A DNA stretch of 64,000 nt, taken from Arthrobacter sp. V1I9 (GTDB taxonomy: Bacteria > Actinomycetota > Actinomycetes > Actinomycetales > Micrococcaceae). Below the pieces are notes generated by a model. It did not search any database. It was not told where the DNA came from and saw only the letters and a program-made list of their open reading frames with translations. A program made the translations under genes and the position numbers. This document shows, in pieces, positions 7,404-16,861 of this stretch (position 1 is the first letter of the stretch; every line of letters starts with the position of its first letter). The stretch spans positions 806,001-870,000 of the forward strand of contig NZ_JAUSYU010000001.1 in NCBI RefSeq assembly GCF_030817075.1, read 5' to 3'.

Positions 7404-9560
7404 TTAGCTGAGTGCGTTCATGACGTTCCAGCCGCCGCCCACCCGGAGCCGGTTGGGGAACGTGCCGGCGCCGTTGCCCAGGTAGGACCAGAGAACTCCG
7501 CTGGTGTCGCGGGCCACGAGGTCGTCACGTCCGTCGCCGTTGAGGTCTGCAGCGCCGCTAATGGCGTTCATGGTGTTCCAGCCTGCGCCTGCACTGACCC
7601 GGGTGGGGAAGGTGCCGGCGCCGCTGCCCATGTAGGACCAGAGGACTCCGCTGGCGTCCCGTGCAACCAGGTCGGCCTTGCCGTCCCGGTTGAGGTCACC
7701 GGCGGCGCTGACCGCCAAGGCGCCCCAACCTGCGCCGGCGCTGAGGCGGGACGGGAAGGTGCCGTTGTTGTTGCCGGCGTAGCTCCACAGGACACCCTGG
7801 GAGTCGGTGGCCAGCAAGTCATTCCGTCCGTCACCCGTAACATCATTGGCTGCGCTGATGTTCTTCATGGTGTTCCAGCCTGCCCCAACGCGAACCCTGG
7901 TGGGGAAGGTGCCAGAGCCGGTGCCGCGGTAGGTCCACAACACTCCGCTGGAGTCCCGGGCCACGATGTCAGCACGGCCGTCACCGGTGAGGTCGCCGGT
8001 TGCGCTGATGGAGTTCATGACGTTCCAGCCGGCGCCGACCCTGATCCGGTTGGGGAAGCTGCCTGCGCCGTTTCCGAGGTAGGTCCACAGCACTCCGCTG
8101 GAGTCGCGTGCCACGAGATCAGCGCGCCCGTCACCGTTGAAGTCCTTCATGACGCTGGTGACGCCTGTGCCCGTACCGATTTGGACGTTCCGGTTGGCGA
8201 CAAGGCCAGTGTTTCCGGCCGTGTCCGTCGCGCGGACGCTGAAGGTGAAGAAGCCGTTGAACTGGGCGTCCCAGGTCTTCGGTGACGAGCAGGTGGGGTC
8301 CCAGTCGGCGTTGGTGGGCAGCAACCTGCATTCGTACCGTGCCTGCGGATCAGGGCTGCTGAAGTACAGCGTCGGAGTGTTGTCCGCGCTGGGCGTGGAC
8401 GGGAACGGAGCCGTCACTGACGCCGCAGGCGCCGTCGTGTCCACGGTGAAGGTGAGTGTGCCGGAGGTCAGGGCTCCGGCGCGGGCCTGGACGGTGTGGC
8501 GTCCCTGGGCAAGCGGTGCCAGCTTCACGGAGTACGTGGAACCGGTAACCGTTGCTGCCTGGGCTGCGCCGCCGTTGACCACTACCTCAACCGGCCCTGT
8601 CACACCCGCCGGCAGGGTGCCGGACAGGGTCGGGGCGGTCACGTTGGTGACGTTGTCCGCTGAGGAGCGGCCACTGTCGCTGGCTGCGGCCAGGTCCGGC
8701 GTCGAGGGACCGCCTTCGGTGTCCGTGGCGATGAGGCCCTGGACGGTAAAGGTGCTGACCGTCATCGTGTCAACGCCTGGTCCACCGGCGTCGGGTCCGT
8801 CAACCCGGACGAAGTTATTGCCCGAGGGAGCGCCAGTGACGGGCCGCGCGGTGTTGATGTCGCCGATGGTGCCGGCAGCTGCACCGACCTGCGTAAGGAA
8901 CGTGGCTGTTGAACCGGCGCGGTAATCTCCCAGGAAGCCGGCGCCGACGCCTGCCCAGTCGCAGGCCGTCGTCTCGTTGGGGGCGCAAGCGCCCTGGTCG
9001 AGGGTCTGGTTGATTTCCCCGAGGTTGTCGGCCGCGAAGGTGTGGACCCCGTACGGGTGGGTGATGGTGTAGGTCTGTCCGGCCTGAAGCCCGTCCAGCC
9101 GGAACCGCAGCCGGCCGAAGCCCATCTGATCGCCGTTGATCACGGCTTCGTTGGCATGTGCTGCTTCGAGAGCGGCTTCATACAGGGCCAGGTTGCCGCT
9201 GGAGGCCTCAGCTGCGAACCAGAAGGCTTCGTCAGGGAAGTTGTCCGGGTAGGAAGCAGGCAGGTCTGGGTTGGGCGGCTCCACAAGGCATCCCTTCCCT
9301 GCTTCGTAGCAGAGCTGCAGCCGGACGTTCCCGTCCGAATACCAGGTGGGAAACCCGTTTGTCGGATCCACGGGCCCCATGCCGGCTGTGGCAGCGCTGC
9401 CTGGCAGGGCAGCGAGCGGTGCAAGCGATGCGGCCAGCAGCGCGCCGGAGACCACGGCGGCAAGACGGCGGGCGGTTGTGGTCATTGGCTGGCGGGCTGT
9501 CCGGCGGGCGCGGCGCGCTCCGTCTGGCATCTCGGGCCGGTCAACAGAATTGGAAAACAT
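7404..9560 (-). CDS. Secreted FG-GAP/VCBS repeat protein with unnamed N-terminal domain
   Basis: 718 residues; the ATG at 9560 follows GAGGAG. A long-n-region signal peptide ends near residue 57. Residues about 60-275 form a domain also present twice in the 1114-residue protein at 11228 (GPVDPTNGFPTWYSDG, FPDEAFWFAAEA, YTITHPYGVHTF, VTGAPSGNNFVRVDGP). Ig-like stretches occupy about 300-460. Residues 470-718 are five FG-GAP-type repeats with calcium-loop motifs such as DFNGDGRADLVARDSSGVLW. FG-GAP blades usually build a beta-propeller on the cell surface. The function of the first domain is unknown. Confidence 0.8.
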   Translation of the reverse strand: MFSNSVDRPEMPDGARRARRTARQPMTTTARRLAAVVSGALLAASLAPLAALPGSAATAGMGPVDPTNGFPTWYSDGNVRLQLCYEAGKGCLVEPPNPDLPASYPDNFPDEAFWFAAEASSGNLALYEAALEAAHANEAVINGDQMGFGRLRFRLDGLQAGQTYTITHPYGVHTFAADNLGEINQTLDQGACAPNETTACDWAGVGAGFLGDYRAGSTATFLTQVGAAAGTIGDINTARPVTGAPSGNNFVRVDGPDAGGPGVDTMTVSTFTVQGLIATDTEGGPSTPDLAAASDSGRSSADNVTNVTAPTLSGTLPAGVTGPVEVVVNGGAAQAATVTGSTYSVKLAPLAQGRHTVQARAGALTSGTLTFTVDTTAPAASVTAPFPSTPSADNTPTLYFSSPDPQARYECRLLPTNADWDPTCSSPKTWDAQFNGFFTFSVRATDTAGNTGLVANRNVQIGTGTGVTSVMKDFNGDGRADLVARDSSGVLWTYLGNGAGSFPNRIRVGAGWNVMNSISATGDLTGDGRADIVARDSSGVLWTYRGTGSGTFPTRVRVGAGWNTMKNISAANDVTGDGRNDLLATDSQGVLWSYAGNNNGTFPSRLSAGAGWGALAVSAAGDLNRDGKADLVARDASGVLWSYMGSGAGTFPTRVSAGAGWNTMNAISGAADLNGDGRDDLVARDTSGVLWSYLGNGAGTFPNRLRVGGGWNVMNALS

Positions 9561-9769
9561 CGTGACTCCTCAGATGGACACTCGATTGGTGGCCCCCAGT
9601 AGCTTCAAGGCCAGGCCGAGAATGGAATCCCCGCCACCGTCAGAGTGGCGGATCCACCTTGGGTATATCTCGGCAAAAACCCTGCATTCCTGGTTCCGGC
9701 CCTGGTCAGAGGGCCGCGCAACCCCAGGTTTTTACAAGAACTGCCGAACCATGCCCGTGGCAGTGGACG

Positions 9770-10951
9770 TTATCTGTCCGGCCAGAGCCGCGGGCTCCGT
9801 TTAGCGGCCACGTCCTCGGCCCAGCCCACAGTGAGGAACACGACGGCGAGGAGCAGCCAGATGCCGGCGAACAGGGTCCACTCGCTCTCCAGCAGCCAGG
9901 GTAGGGCCTCGGCAATCTGCTCGTTGTTGTAGAGCCTGTCGACAATTGCGTAACAGACCGAGAGCAGCAGGGTATGCCAGAGATAGATGGTGACGGCCCT
10001 GTTGTTGATCAGCGTGACTGGCTTGTCGAGGATCCTGACCGGCCGGGGCAACGACTTCCAGGACGGGGAGACCCGCAGGAGCATCGCACAGAACCCCAGG
10101 GCCCACAGGCCATCAGCCCCGGGAATGTTGTTCAGGTCCCAGCCCGCCTCCTCAAGGTGGGGTGCGGCCCAAAGGAAACCGAGGACCATCATCACTGCTC
10201 CGGCTGAGAACACGATCCATCGGGGGATACTGCGCAGCGCTCCGGAGTGGAGGGCGAAGCCAAGAATCCAGCAGGAGCCGTAGGTGGCAAAGTCGGTGAC
10301 GCCGCTGTCCGCCCAGTCGGGCAGCGTCACCCACTCAGCGGCGACGGGCACCATGATTCCGAGCGGCGCCGCCAGCGTAATCCATGGCCGCCGGCGGAAC
10401 GCCGCGAGCAGCAGGGGAGACAAAAGCATGAACCAGAAATAGGCACGGATGTACCAGAGGATGACTCCAGCTTCGTGGGCCCACAGGCTGTCAACCAGGC
10501 CTTCCTCGGAGCCAATGCTCGCCGGGAAGGGCGGGTCACCGAGCGGGAAGAACCACAGCAGGGTTTCGGGCCAGGAGCGGCCCTCTTCCTGGTCCGGGCT
10601 CCAGCCTTGCCAGAACAGAAGAACCAGAACTGTGGCGCTGTAGATCCACAGGGGCAGCAACAGGCGCCGGGTCCGGCTTTTCAGGACACTCATGGCAGGC
10701 CGCTGGAGGGAGCGGGCCATCAGGGATCCCGCGAGGGCGAACATGACGCCCATGGAAGGGAAAACCAGAGTCAGCCAGGCCACGCCGGAAAACGTATGGT
10801 AGGCGACAATCCGGACCAGGGCGATCGCGCGCAGCAGGTCAAGGTACCGGTCGCGCCCGGAATGGTCCGGGGTGGCATGGTTCGGTCCTGGAACACGTCC
10901 AGCTGTGGCTGCCGGCGGTGCGGGACTGGGGCTGATTGTCGGTTTCTGCAT
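9770..10951 (-). CDS. Membrane acyltransferase (family 3)
   Basis: 393 residues from the ATG at 10951 (AAAGGGACC upstream). About ten hydrophobic helices. The opening DRYLDLLRAIALVRIVAYHTF carries the R/H signature of acyltransferase-3 proteins, which move acyl groups from cytoplasmic donors onto extracytoplasmic sugars. The C terminus has no SGNH domain, unlike the larger relative at 40287. It lies between two related FG-GAP protein genes, so modification of a surface glycan near those proteins is possible but unproven. Confidence 0.85.
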   Translation of the reverse strand: MQKPTISPSPAPPAATAGRVPGPNHATPDHSGRDRYLDLLRAIALVRIVAYHTFSGVAWLTLVFPSMGVMFALAGSLMARSLQRPAMSVLKSRTRRLLLPLWIYSATVLVLLFWQGWSPDQEEGRSWPETLLWFFPLGDPPFPASIGSEEGLVDSLWAHEAGVILWYIRAYFWFMLLSPLLLAAFRRRPWITLAAPLGIMVPVAAEWVTLPDWADSGVTDFATYGSCWILGFALHSGALRSIPRWIVFSAGAVMMVLGFLWAAPHLEEAGWDLNNIPGADGLWALGFCAMLLRVSPSWKSLPRPVRILDKPVTLINNRAVTIYLWHTLLLSVCYAIVDRLYNNEQIAEALPWLLESEWTLFAGIWLLLAVVFLTVGWAEDVAAKRSPRLWPDR

Positions 10952-11054
10952 GCACCTGGTCCCTTTGCTGTTGCCTGCAACCCGTGAACGGCGGCGCGCA
11001 GGAGACCCTACCGTCAACCGTGCTCGACGTTAGCAGCTGCCGCTTCCGACGGCG

Positions 11055-11071
11055 CCAGTACCGAGTACTCG
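11055..11071. promoter_or_regulatory. Inverted repeat CGAGTA-N5-TACTCG, copy 2 (one mismatch)
   Basis: CCAGTA-CCGAG-TACTCG between the divergent acyltransferase and FG-GAP genes, 104 and 157 bases from their starts. Same arm length and spacer as the copies at 5626 and 24689. A further TACTCGGGTA lies at about 11097. Confidence 0.45.
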
Positions 11072-11227
11072 AATGTTGGGAGCCAGGCCTACGTGCTACT
11101 CGGGTACCTCCTCAAGGTATTCGTAAGGTCCCCTCGGCACAGTGGCTCCGGGGCAGGTCTCATTCTCTGCCCCGCCCGGCAGCAGTCTCGCTCGTCGGGG
11201 GATCAGGAATTAACGGGGGAGACAATC

Positions 11228-14200
11228 ATGAATTTGGACGGTACACGCACTGCAGCGGGGGGCACCCCCCGCACGAGCAGGATGTGGAGGGGGACCGGAA
11301 TTGCTGCCTCGGCGGTTGTGCTCTTGTCCACATTCAGTCCACTGCCTGCCGGGGCCGCGCCCCAACCCGCACTACTTCCAGCCGCTGTATCGGGAATGGA
11401 GGGAAGCGTCGGACCAGTCAACCCCGAAACCGGCTACCCGTACTGGTACGGGGACAAGAACGGCCTTCGACTGGAATTGTGCCTCGACGACGTCAATGCG
11501 TGCCCCGTTGTCGGGGCAGGCTACGACCCGACCCTGCCGCCGGCGATTCCCGGAAACTTCCCGGACGAGTCCTTCTGGTGGTCCGCCGAGGCATCGCTGA
11601 CGTTGCCTAACGGTCAGGACGCCCGCCTCATCATGGCCCAGGAAGCGGCGTTCGGAGGGGCAGGGGAAATTATTCAAGGACAACAGGCTGCTTTCGCCCG
11701 GATGCGGATCCGGATGGACGATATGACCCCAAACGCGACCTACAAGGCGACCACGCCATACGGCGTCTACGAAGTCACTGCGGATGATCGCGGAAGGGTG
11801 CGCTTCACCGAGGACATCGGCTGCCTGCAGCAGCCCTGCACCTGGGATGAGCCACTTTCCGGCAGCTGGGGTCCGTTCCTCCGGTGGGATACGCCCGTGC
11901 CCGAGGCCAATGCAGGATCCATTGCTGACCCCAACGTTGCGCACACTGTTACCGGCAGCCCTTTCGATACGAACTTCTTCCGCATTGAGGGCCCCGGCAT
12001 CCCAACACCGGCCGAAACGGATCTTTTTGCGGTGCAGGGCAAGATCGCCACCGTCCGCGCCGGAGTGGACAAGCCCGGTGGCACTTACAACCAGGCATTG
12101 ACGGTCAACATCCAGGCGTCCTTCCCCGACGAGGCGAAGATTGTGTACACAACCGACGGCTCAGACCCGGTGGTCGCCGAGGACGGCTCCGTCGGCCACG
12201 GAGAAGTGTGGGAGCCTTCAGCAAATGACACCGACGTTGCTCCAGTGTCGCTCGCTACCCCGGGTACGACGGTACTGAAGTACATGGCCGTCAGCCTCAC
12301 CGAACCGTCCCAGCGCACGGAAATCCGCAGCGAGACCTACAACCTCGATGCGACAAGCCCCTGGATCGACGCAACACCTGACGCCACGGCGCCCAATTAC
12401 GCGGGTCCACAGGAAGTAACCCTCACCGGAACCACCGCGGACGGTGCGGGACCGGCAACTGTGTACTACACGCTCGATGGTTCCGAACCGACCTACGACA
12501 ACGGGGATGCCACCGGTTCAACCAAAAAGTACGACGGCACTCCCATCACGGTGGGCAGCACCACGCTCATCCGGGCTATGTCCGTCAACGGGGAAGGCAC
12601 TGCCGGAGAAATTCGGAACTTCCGGTACGCCATCCACAACCTGAAAGCCATCGGTCCGGTAGTCCAAGGGGGCCACGGATATCCCTCGTGGCTGGAAGAT
12701 AACACCGGAGTTCAACTGGACCTGTGCCTCGACGACCCGCTGTGCCCGATCATCGAGGAACTGCCATTACCGGAAAACGACCCATCGTTCCCTGACAATT
12801 TCCCTGGTGAATCGTTCTGGTGGGCCGCTGAGGCCTTCCTGCCCGTCGACGGGGAAGAGGTGCGACTGACCCTCGCGCTTGAGGCCGCCTTCAGCGGTGA
12901 GGCGGTTGTCCCCGGAGACGAGGTTGCCTTCGGGCGTATCCGTGTCCGCGGTAACGACGTGTTTGAGGTTGGCTCGACCTACCAGATCATCCATCCCTAC
13001 GGGACCTTTGAGGTAATCGCCGATGACACCGGCAGCCTTCGCTACACGGAGGACCTCGGCAGCATGAACGGCAACGGCAACTTCACGCCGTTGCTCGAGC
13101 AGAAGGTCGGACCGTTCCTGAGGTGGACTGAGGGAGCGCCTGAGGGTTACCTCGGTGACGGTTCCACACCTCACGCAGTTACGGGCAGCCCGTACAACAC
13201 CAACTCCTTCGAGATCCGGCATGTGAAGGACCCGGCGGGCGAACCGGTCAACAGAAGCCTGGGCACAACCACGGACTTCGTGGTTCAGGGCCGCACAGTC
13301 GGTGCCACGCCTCCGGAAGCCCCGACAGTCGTGGCAAGCACTGCGGGCGGTACGTTCAATGAAACCCAGGCCGTTACGCTTAGCGCCACTCCCGCCGGTG
13401 CACAGATCTTCTTCACCACGGACGGTTCAGAACCCACCGCGGAGGACGGAACCCCCTACACCGGCGAGATCGCCGTTGAAGAGGGAACCACCACCCTGAA
13501 ATTCATCGCGGTGAATGAGGGTGTGCCCTCGGCGGTCGTCACTGAGGTGTACACAGTGGACTCGATAGCTCCGGAGCTGACCACAACCACCCCGGGCGGT
13601 ACCTTCACGGCAGCCACGACGGCGGCCCTCTCCGCCAGCGAGGGCGCAGCCATCCGGTTCACCACCGACGGCACCGATCCCACGGTAAGCAGCACGCTGT
13701 ACACCGAACCCATTGCCATCGCTCAGACCACGACGCTTCGTGCGATCGCGGTGGACGCTGCCGGCAACATCAGCCCGCTGGGACAGTGGGAGTTTGTCAT
13801 CAACGCACCGGCCGGCCTCGACAGGCACGACTTCAGCGGTGACGGGAACCCTGATGCGCTGGCCCGGGATGGTTCGGGCAAGCTGTGGCTGTACCCCGGG
13901 GACGGTGCAGGGAAGTGGCTGCCCAGGGTGTACCTCGGTGCGGGTTGGAACGTCATGACCAGCATTGTTGGCCCGGGTGACTTCAACGGTGACGGCAAGG
14001 CCGATGTGCTGGCCCGGGATGGTTCGGGCAAGCAGTGGCTGTACCCCGGCAACGGTGCAGGCAAGTGGCTGCCCAGGGTTTACCTCGGTGCGGGTTGGAA
14101 CGTCATGACCAGCATTGTTGGTCCGGGTGACTTCAACGGTGACGGCAACGTCGATGTGCTGGCCCGGGATGGTTCGGGCAAGCAGTGGCTGTACCCCGGA

Positions 14201-14572
14201 AACGGTGCAGGCAAGTGGCTGCCCAGGGTTTACCTCGGTGCGGGTTGGAACGTCATGACCAGCATTGTTGGTCCGGGTGACTTCAACGGTGACGGCAACG
14301 TCGATGTGCTGGCCCGGGATGGTTTGGGCAAGCAGTGGCTGTACCCCGGAAACGGTGCAGGCAAGTGGCTGCCCAGGGTTTACCTCGGTGCCGGTTGGAA
14401 CGTCATGACCAGCATTGTTGGTCCGGGTGACTTCAACGGTGACGGCAACGTCGACGTGTTGGCCCGGGATGGTTCCGGCAAGCTGTGGCTGTACCCCGGA
14501 AACGGTGCAGGCAAGTGGCTGCCCAGGGTTTACCTCGGTGCCGGTTGGAACGTCATGACCAGCATCCTCTAA
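11228..14572 (+). CDS. Large secreted protein: two unnamed domains, chitobiase C-terminal-like repeats, FG-GAP repeats
   Basis: 1114 residues from the ATG at 11228 (GGGGGAGAC upstream). Order: signal peptide (to about 43); unnamed domain copy A (GPVNPETGYPYWYGDK to the F-A-V-Q-G-K stretch); two chitobiase/hexosaminidase C-terminal-like domains with YTTDGSDP and YTLDGSEPTYD; unnamed domain copy B (GYPSWLEDNTG, FPGESFWWAAEA, IIHPYGTFEV); two more such domains (FFTTDGSEPT, RFTTDGTDPT); five 50-residue FG-GAP repeats (DFNGDGNVDVLARDGSGK). No catalytic domain is apparent, so it is probably an adhesive or carbohydrate-binding surface protein. A terminator follows. It shares its architecture with the protein at 7404. 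Confidence 0.82.
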   Translation: MNLDGTRTAAGGTPRTSRMWRGTGIAASAVVLLSTFSPLPAGAAPQPALLPAAVSGMEGSVGPVNPETGYPYWYGDKNGLRLELCLDDVNACPVVGAGYDPTLPPAIPGNFPDESFWWSAEASLTLPNGQDARLIMAQEAAFGGAGEIIQGQQAAFARMRIRMDDMTPNATYKATTPYGVYEVTADDRGRVRFTEDIGCLQQPCTWDEPLSGSWGPFLRWDTPVPEANAGSIADPNVAHTVTGSPFDTNFFRIEGPGIPTPAETDLFAVQGKIATVRAGVDKPGGTYNQALTVNIQASFPDEAKIVYTTDGSDPVVAEDGSVGHGEVWEPSANDTDVAPVSLATPGTTVLKYMAVSLTEPSQRTEIRSETYNLDATSPWIDATPDATAPNYAGPQEVTLTGTTADGAGPATVYYTLDGSEPTYDNGDATGSTKKYDGTPITVGSTTLIRAMSVNGEGTAGEIRNFRYAIHNLKAIGPVVQGGHGYPSWLEDNTGVQLDLCLDDPLCPIIEELPLPENDPSFPDNFPGESFWWAAEAFLPVDGEEVRLTLALEAAFSGEAVVPGDEVAFGRIRVRGNDVFEVGSTYQIIHPYGTFEVIADDTGSLRYTEDLGSMNGNGNFTPLLEQKVGPFLRWTEGAPEGYLGDGSTPHAVTGSPYNTNSFEIRHVKDPAGEPVNRSLGTTTDFVVQGRTVGATPPEAPTVVASTAGGTFNETQAVTLSATPAGAQIFFTTDGSEPTAEDGTPYTGEIAVEEGTTTLKFIAVNEGVPSAVVTEVYTVDSIAPELTTTTPGGTFTAATTAALSASEGAAIRFTTDGTDPTVSSTLYTEPIAIAQTTTLRAIAVDAAGNISPLGQWEFVINAPAGLDRHDFSGDGNPDALARDGSGKLWLYPGDGAGKWLPRVYLGAGWNVMTSIVGPGDFNGDGKADVLARDGSGKQWLYPGNGAGKWLPRVYLGAGWNVMTSIVGPGDFNGDGNVDVLARDGSGKQWLYPGNGAGKWLPRVYLGAGWNVMTSIVGPGDFNGDGNVDVLARDGLGKQWLYPGNGAGKWLPRVYLGAGWNVMTSIVGPGDFNGDGNVDVLARDGSGKLWLYPGNGAGKWLPRVYLGAGWNVMTSIL
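13829..14569 (+). repeat. Five tandem 150-bp coding repeats
   Basis: Units begin at GAC TTC (13829, 13979, 14129, 14279, 14429) and encode the FG-GAP blades of the preceding gene. The inner copies are nearly identical at the DNA level, so the array is young or kept uniform by recombination and its copy number may vary between strains. Confidence 0.9.
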
Positions 14573-14614
14573 CCCCTCCCACTATGGAGCGATCCTGCTC
14601 CAACACACGCAGAG

Positions 14615-14646
14615 AGGCCTCCCACGCCAGCCGGCGTGGGAGGCCT
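14615..14646 (+). terminator. Terminator of the large FG-GAP gene
   Basis: AGGCCTCCCACGCC pairs perfectly with GGCGTGGGAGGCCT (4-base loop), followed by TTCCCTGT. Confidence 0.8.
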
Positions 14647-15030
14647 TCCCTGTGGAACCTTGTTCACGCTGCGAAATGAATTCTGGCGTTTGCGTCCAAA
14701 CGCGGCCTGCTCTCTGCCGCCACGGTCGCAACCTGGTCCGGGCTCAACGCCCGCTCACCCGGTCTATACGCCCTTCAGCCGGGGCGCAACCGGCGTGGGC
14801 GGTGGCCTCCAGCTGGTCGAGGCTAGCCCGTTCAACACCGTGTGGTGCTCCCTGAAAGGGATCAGGAGATAAGCGGGCACTGCGCATGGAGGAAGTTACA
14901 TCCATCAGGGCAGCTAGGAATTTCCTTGTGGGCCTCGCGGTAAAGCTTCTCAAGATTTCCTTAAGGCCGAGGCGTCAATCTGTCCTTAGCTGGCTGGGGA
15001 GTTAGGCCCCCATAACTCATTCCGGTCAGC

Positions 15031-15073
15031 GCCGGGCTTGGCGTCGGACCCCAGATGCGATGCCAAGCCCGGC
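15031..15073. repeat. Inverted repeat upstream of the unknown gene at 15110
   Basis: GCCGGGCTTGGC (15031-15042) and GCCAAGCCCGGC (15062-15073) form a 12-bp perfect stem with a 19-base loop, about 40 bases before the first possible start of the next gene. It may be an attenuator, an operator or the end of an unseen minus-strand transcript. Confidence 0.5.
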
Positions 15074-15109
15074 CAGGTCTCCCGCTCCAAGACGTGAATA
15101 GCCCACCCC

Positions 15110-15889
15110 GTGCCGCGCGTCGATGGAGCGCTCACGGATTGGATTGCGGAAATGCCCATCACCAGCAACGTCGCTTGGGACGAACGACTCGAGGCCTTCA
15201 AGGGCAGGGACACAGCTCAGTACGTCGAGACGGTCAAGGCCACTGCCAGCCGCTGCGCAGCCTGCCGGCTACCCCTTGGCCCCGGAGCGGCGTTGTCACT
15301 GATGGTCTTCATCACCGAAGGATCCGGTTCGGACGGCATGTCGTCGCTGACTTTCGATCCTGTTGTCTGTCATCTGCAGTGCCAGGCACCCGGGCTGAGT
15401 ATGCGTGAGGCCATTGGACTGGTGGAAGGCGTGATCTCCGTGGGTGCACGGTTGGTCCTTAGCCGGGGAGGGGCGGGGACGGCCACCATTCCCGTGCTGG
15501 CCTACACCCTGGTACCCAACGTTGTTATTGGGGAACCGGGCGGGGAGATGACATCCGCGCTGGTGTCGCTCCTGCTGAACCACGGATTTCAGATGTCTTC
15601 CAGTGCCCGCTACAGCGACATCCTGGAGCGGGCTGTCCCTGCCGGGAACACCTGCATCTGCACCGTGGCCGACGGGGGAGCAGTCCAACTGCATGTTGAC
15701 GGACTCCTGATGTGTTCCCAGCAGCTGGACAGAAAGAACCCCAATGATGCCGCCTGGCTGCAGGCCGCCGGCACAGGGCGTGTCCTGGTCATCAGCGGCG
15801 ACAACCTGACGTTCGCGGAAACTGGCCTTGAGCTGGCCGCAGCTGCCCGCCTCGGCACACTCGTCTCGGGCTTCGTCCCGGCCCAATAA
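15110..15889 (+). CDS. Conserved-looking protein of unknown function
   Basis: Up to 259 residues; GTG 15110 and ATG 15152 are both possible and neither has a clear ribosome binding site. Soluble, no signal peptide. Features: a C-A-A-C pair early (SRCAACRLPLGPGA) and a following V-V-C-H-L-Q-C, giving four Cys that could bind a metal, as in a small zinc finger. The rest is mixed alpha/beta (VLAYTLVPNVVIGEPGGEM, GRVLVISGDNLTFAETGLEL). I recognise no family. A strong hairpin follows. Composition and codon use fit a real gene. Confidence 0.6.
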   Translation: MPRVDGALTDWIAEMPITSNVAWDERLEAFKGRDTAQYVETVKATASRCAACRLPLGPGAALSLMVFITEGSGSDGMSSLTFDPVVCHLQCQAPGLSMREAIGLVEGVISVGARLVLSRGGAGTATIPVLAYTLVPNVVIGEPGGEMTSALVSLLLNHGFQMSSSARYSDILERAVPAGNTCICTVADGGAVQLHVDGLLMCSQQLDRKNPNDAAWLQAAGTGRVLVISGDNLTFAETGLELAAAARLGTLVSGFVPAQ

Positions 15890-15909
15890 CGCCTATCAAG
15901 CAAAGGGGA

Positions 15910-15937
15910 GCGGAGGGGACCACGCTGTCCCCTCCGC
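15910..15937 (+). terminator. Hairpin terminator after the unknown gene
   Basis: GCGGAGGGGAC pairs with GTCCCCTCCGC (6-base loop), 20 bases past the stop. Confidence 0.75.
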
Positions 15938-16156
15938 ACCTACTCCGCACCAGAAGCCCCCATGCCAAGGGAAACCCTTGACCCCTGGTGCGACTTCTCC
16001 GAAGTCCACACCGCGGAGAAGTCTGTTGACGGATAGACGTTTTCGTCAATTCCGTACGTTCGAGTGTGATCCCTGCCACGGGGAGAGGTCAAGCAGTTGG
16101 CGGAATAAGACGCCCGTTCAGAGCGGCCGGGCAGGCGCTGGGGTGACAAGCAAAGG

Positions 16157-16807
16157 TCAGGCCCGGCGCGGTTCCTGCGGTTTGCGAAGTTCCGCGTCGG
16201 CCGCCTCACGAAGTGTCAGGTTACGCTCGTTTGCGGTCATGATGAGCTGCCAGGCGGCTGCGTCCCTGCTGCAGCCGCTTCGTGCAGCTATCGCTTCACA
16301 TGCATCCTCTATCAGGGAACGCGATGCCAAGGTGGCCTCCAAAGCCGAGACCTGCTCGTTTGAAAAGGCAGTCTGGGACGGCCCGTCCGACCGGGAGACG
16401 GGGTCAGCCCCGGGCGTGCGGCGCGGGTTGGACCAGGAGGAGACGCCAGCTCGGCCGACGCTGGCCACGGACGCAACCGCCCTGGCTTGCAGCAGGGACC
16501 GGGCAACGGCTAACAGGTCTGCCGCTTCCGGGTGTTCGAGCCGATAGACAAGCCGGCCGTCCGAACGCAGGCACTGAATCAGGTGCTGCCCCCGCATTTG
16601 CGTCAGGTGCCGGGACAGGTGCGAAGGCTTTACCCCGGTGCCCTCGCAGAGCTCGGGAATTGATGACTCGCCGCGGCTGAGCAGCTCCAGGATCTGCGCC
16701 CTGACCGGATGGGCAATGGCTTTGAACAACTCAGCCGCAGCAGACATCGACGGCCCGGCCGCGCCCTGGGGAAGCGCCGGACTCTCCGAAATGCGTTGGC
16801 TCTTCAT
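16157..16807 (-). CDS. ArsR-type HTH fused to a C-terminal ANTAR-like domain
   Basis: 216 residues from the ATG at 16807 (GAAGGCAGGG upstream; an ATG ten codons earlier is possible). Residues about 20-100 are a winged helix of the ArsR kind: ELFKAIAHPVRAQILELLS, then ELCEGTGVKPSHLSRHLTQM and a wing LRSDGRLVYRLE. No metal-binding Cys pair is obvious. Residues about 150-205 follow the ANTAR pattern (ALEATLASRSLIEDACEAIA, then GCSRDAAAWQLIMTANERN and LTLREAAD). A DNA-binding and an RNA-binding output in one chain is unusual. Signal and targets unknown. Confidence 0.8.
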   Translation of the reverse strand: MKSQRISESPALPQGAAGPSMSAAAELFKAIAHPVRAQILELLSRGESSIPELCEGTGVKPSHLSRHLTQMRGQHLIQCLRSDGRLVYRLEHPEAADLLAVARSLLQARAVASVASVGRAGVSSWSNPRRTPGADPVSRSDGPSQTAFSNEQVSALEATLASRSLIEDACEAIAARSGCSRDAAAWQLIMTANERNLTLREAADAELRKPQEPRRA

Positions 16808-16861
16808 CCCTGCCTTCCCTTCAGCCGGCATGCACAACCTTAGGTTGTTGGTTTTTTCCCA

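Larger units (their letters stand above)
14573..15109. other. 537-base intergenic region
   Basis: Apart from the terminator at 14615 and the inverted repeat at 15031, I see no convincing gene. Short open frames on both strands have poor composition and no ribosome binding sites. Confidence 0.4.

Noticed and set aside
14744..14953. A 69-codon minus-strand frame in the gap after the large FG-GAP gene
   Set aside because: No start signal, Arg/Ser/Pro-rich out-of-frame composition.
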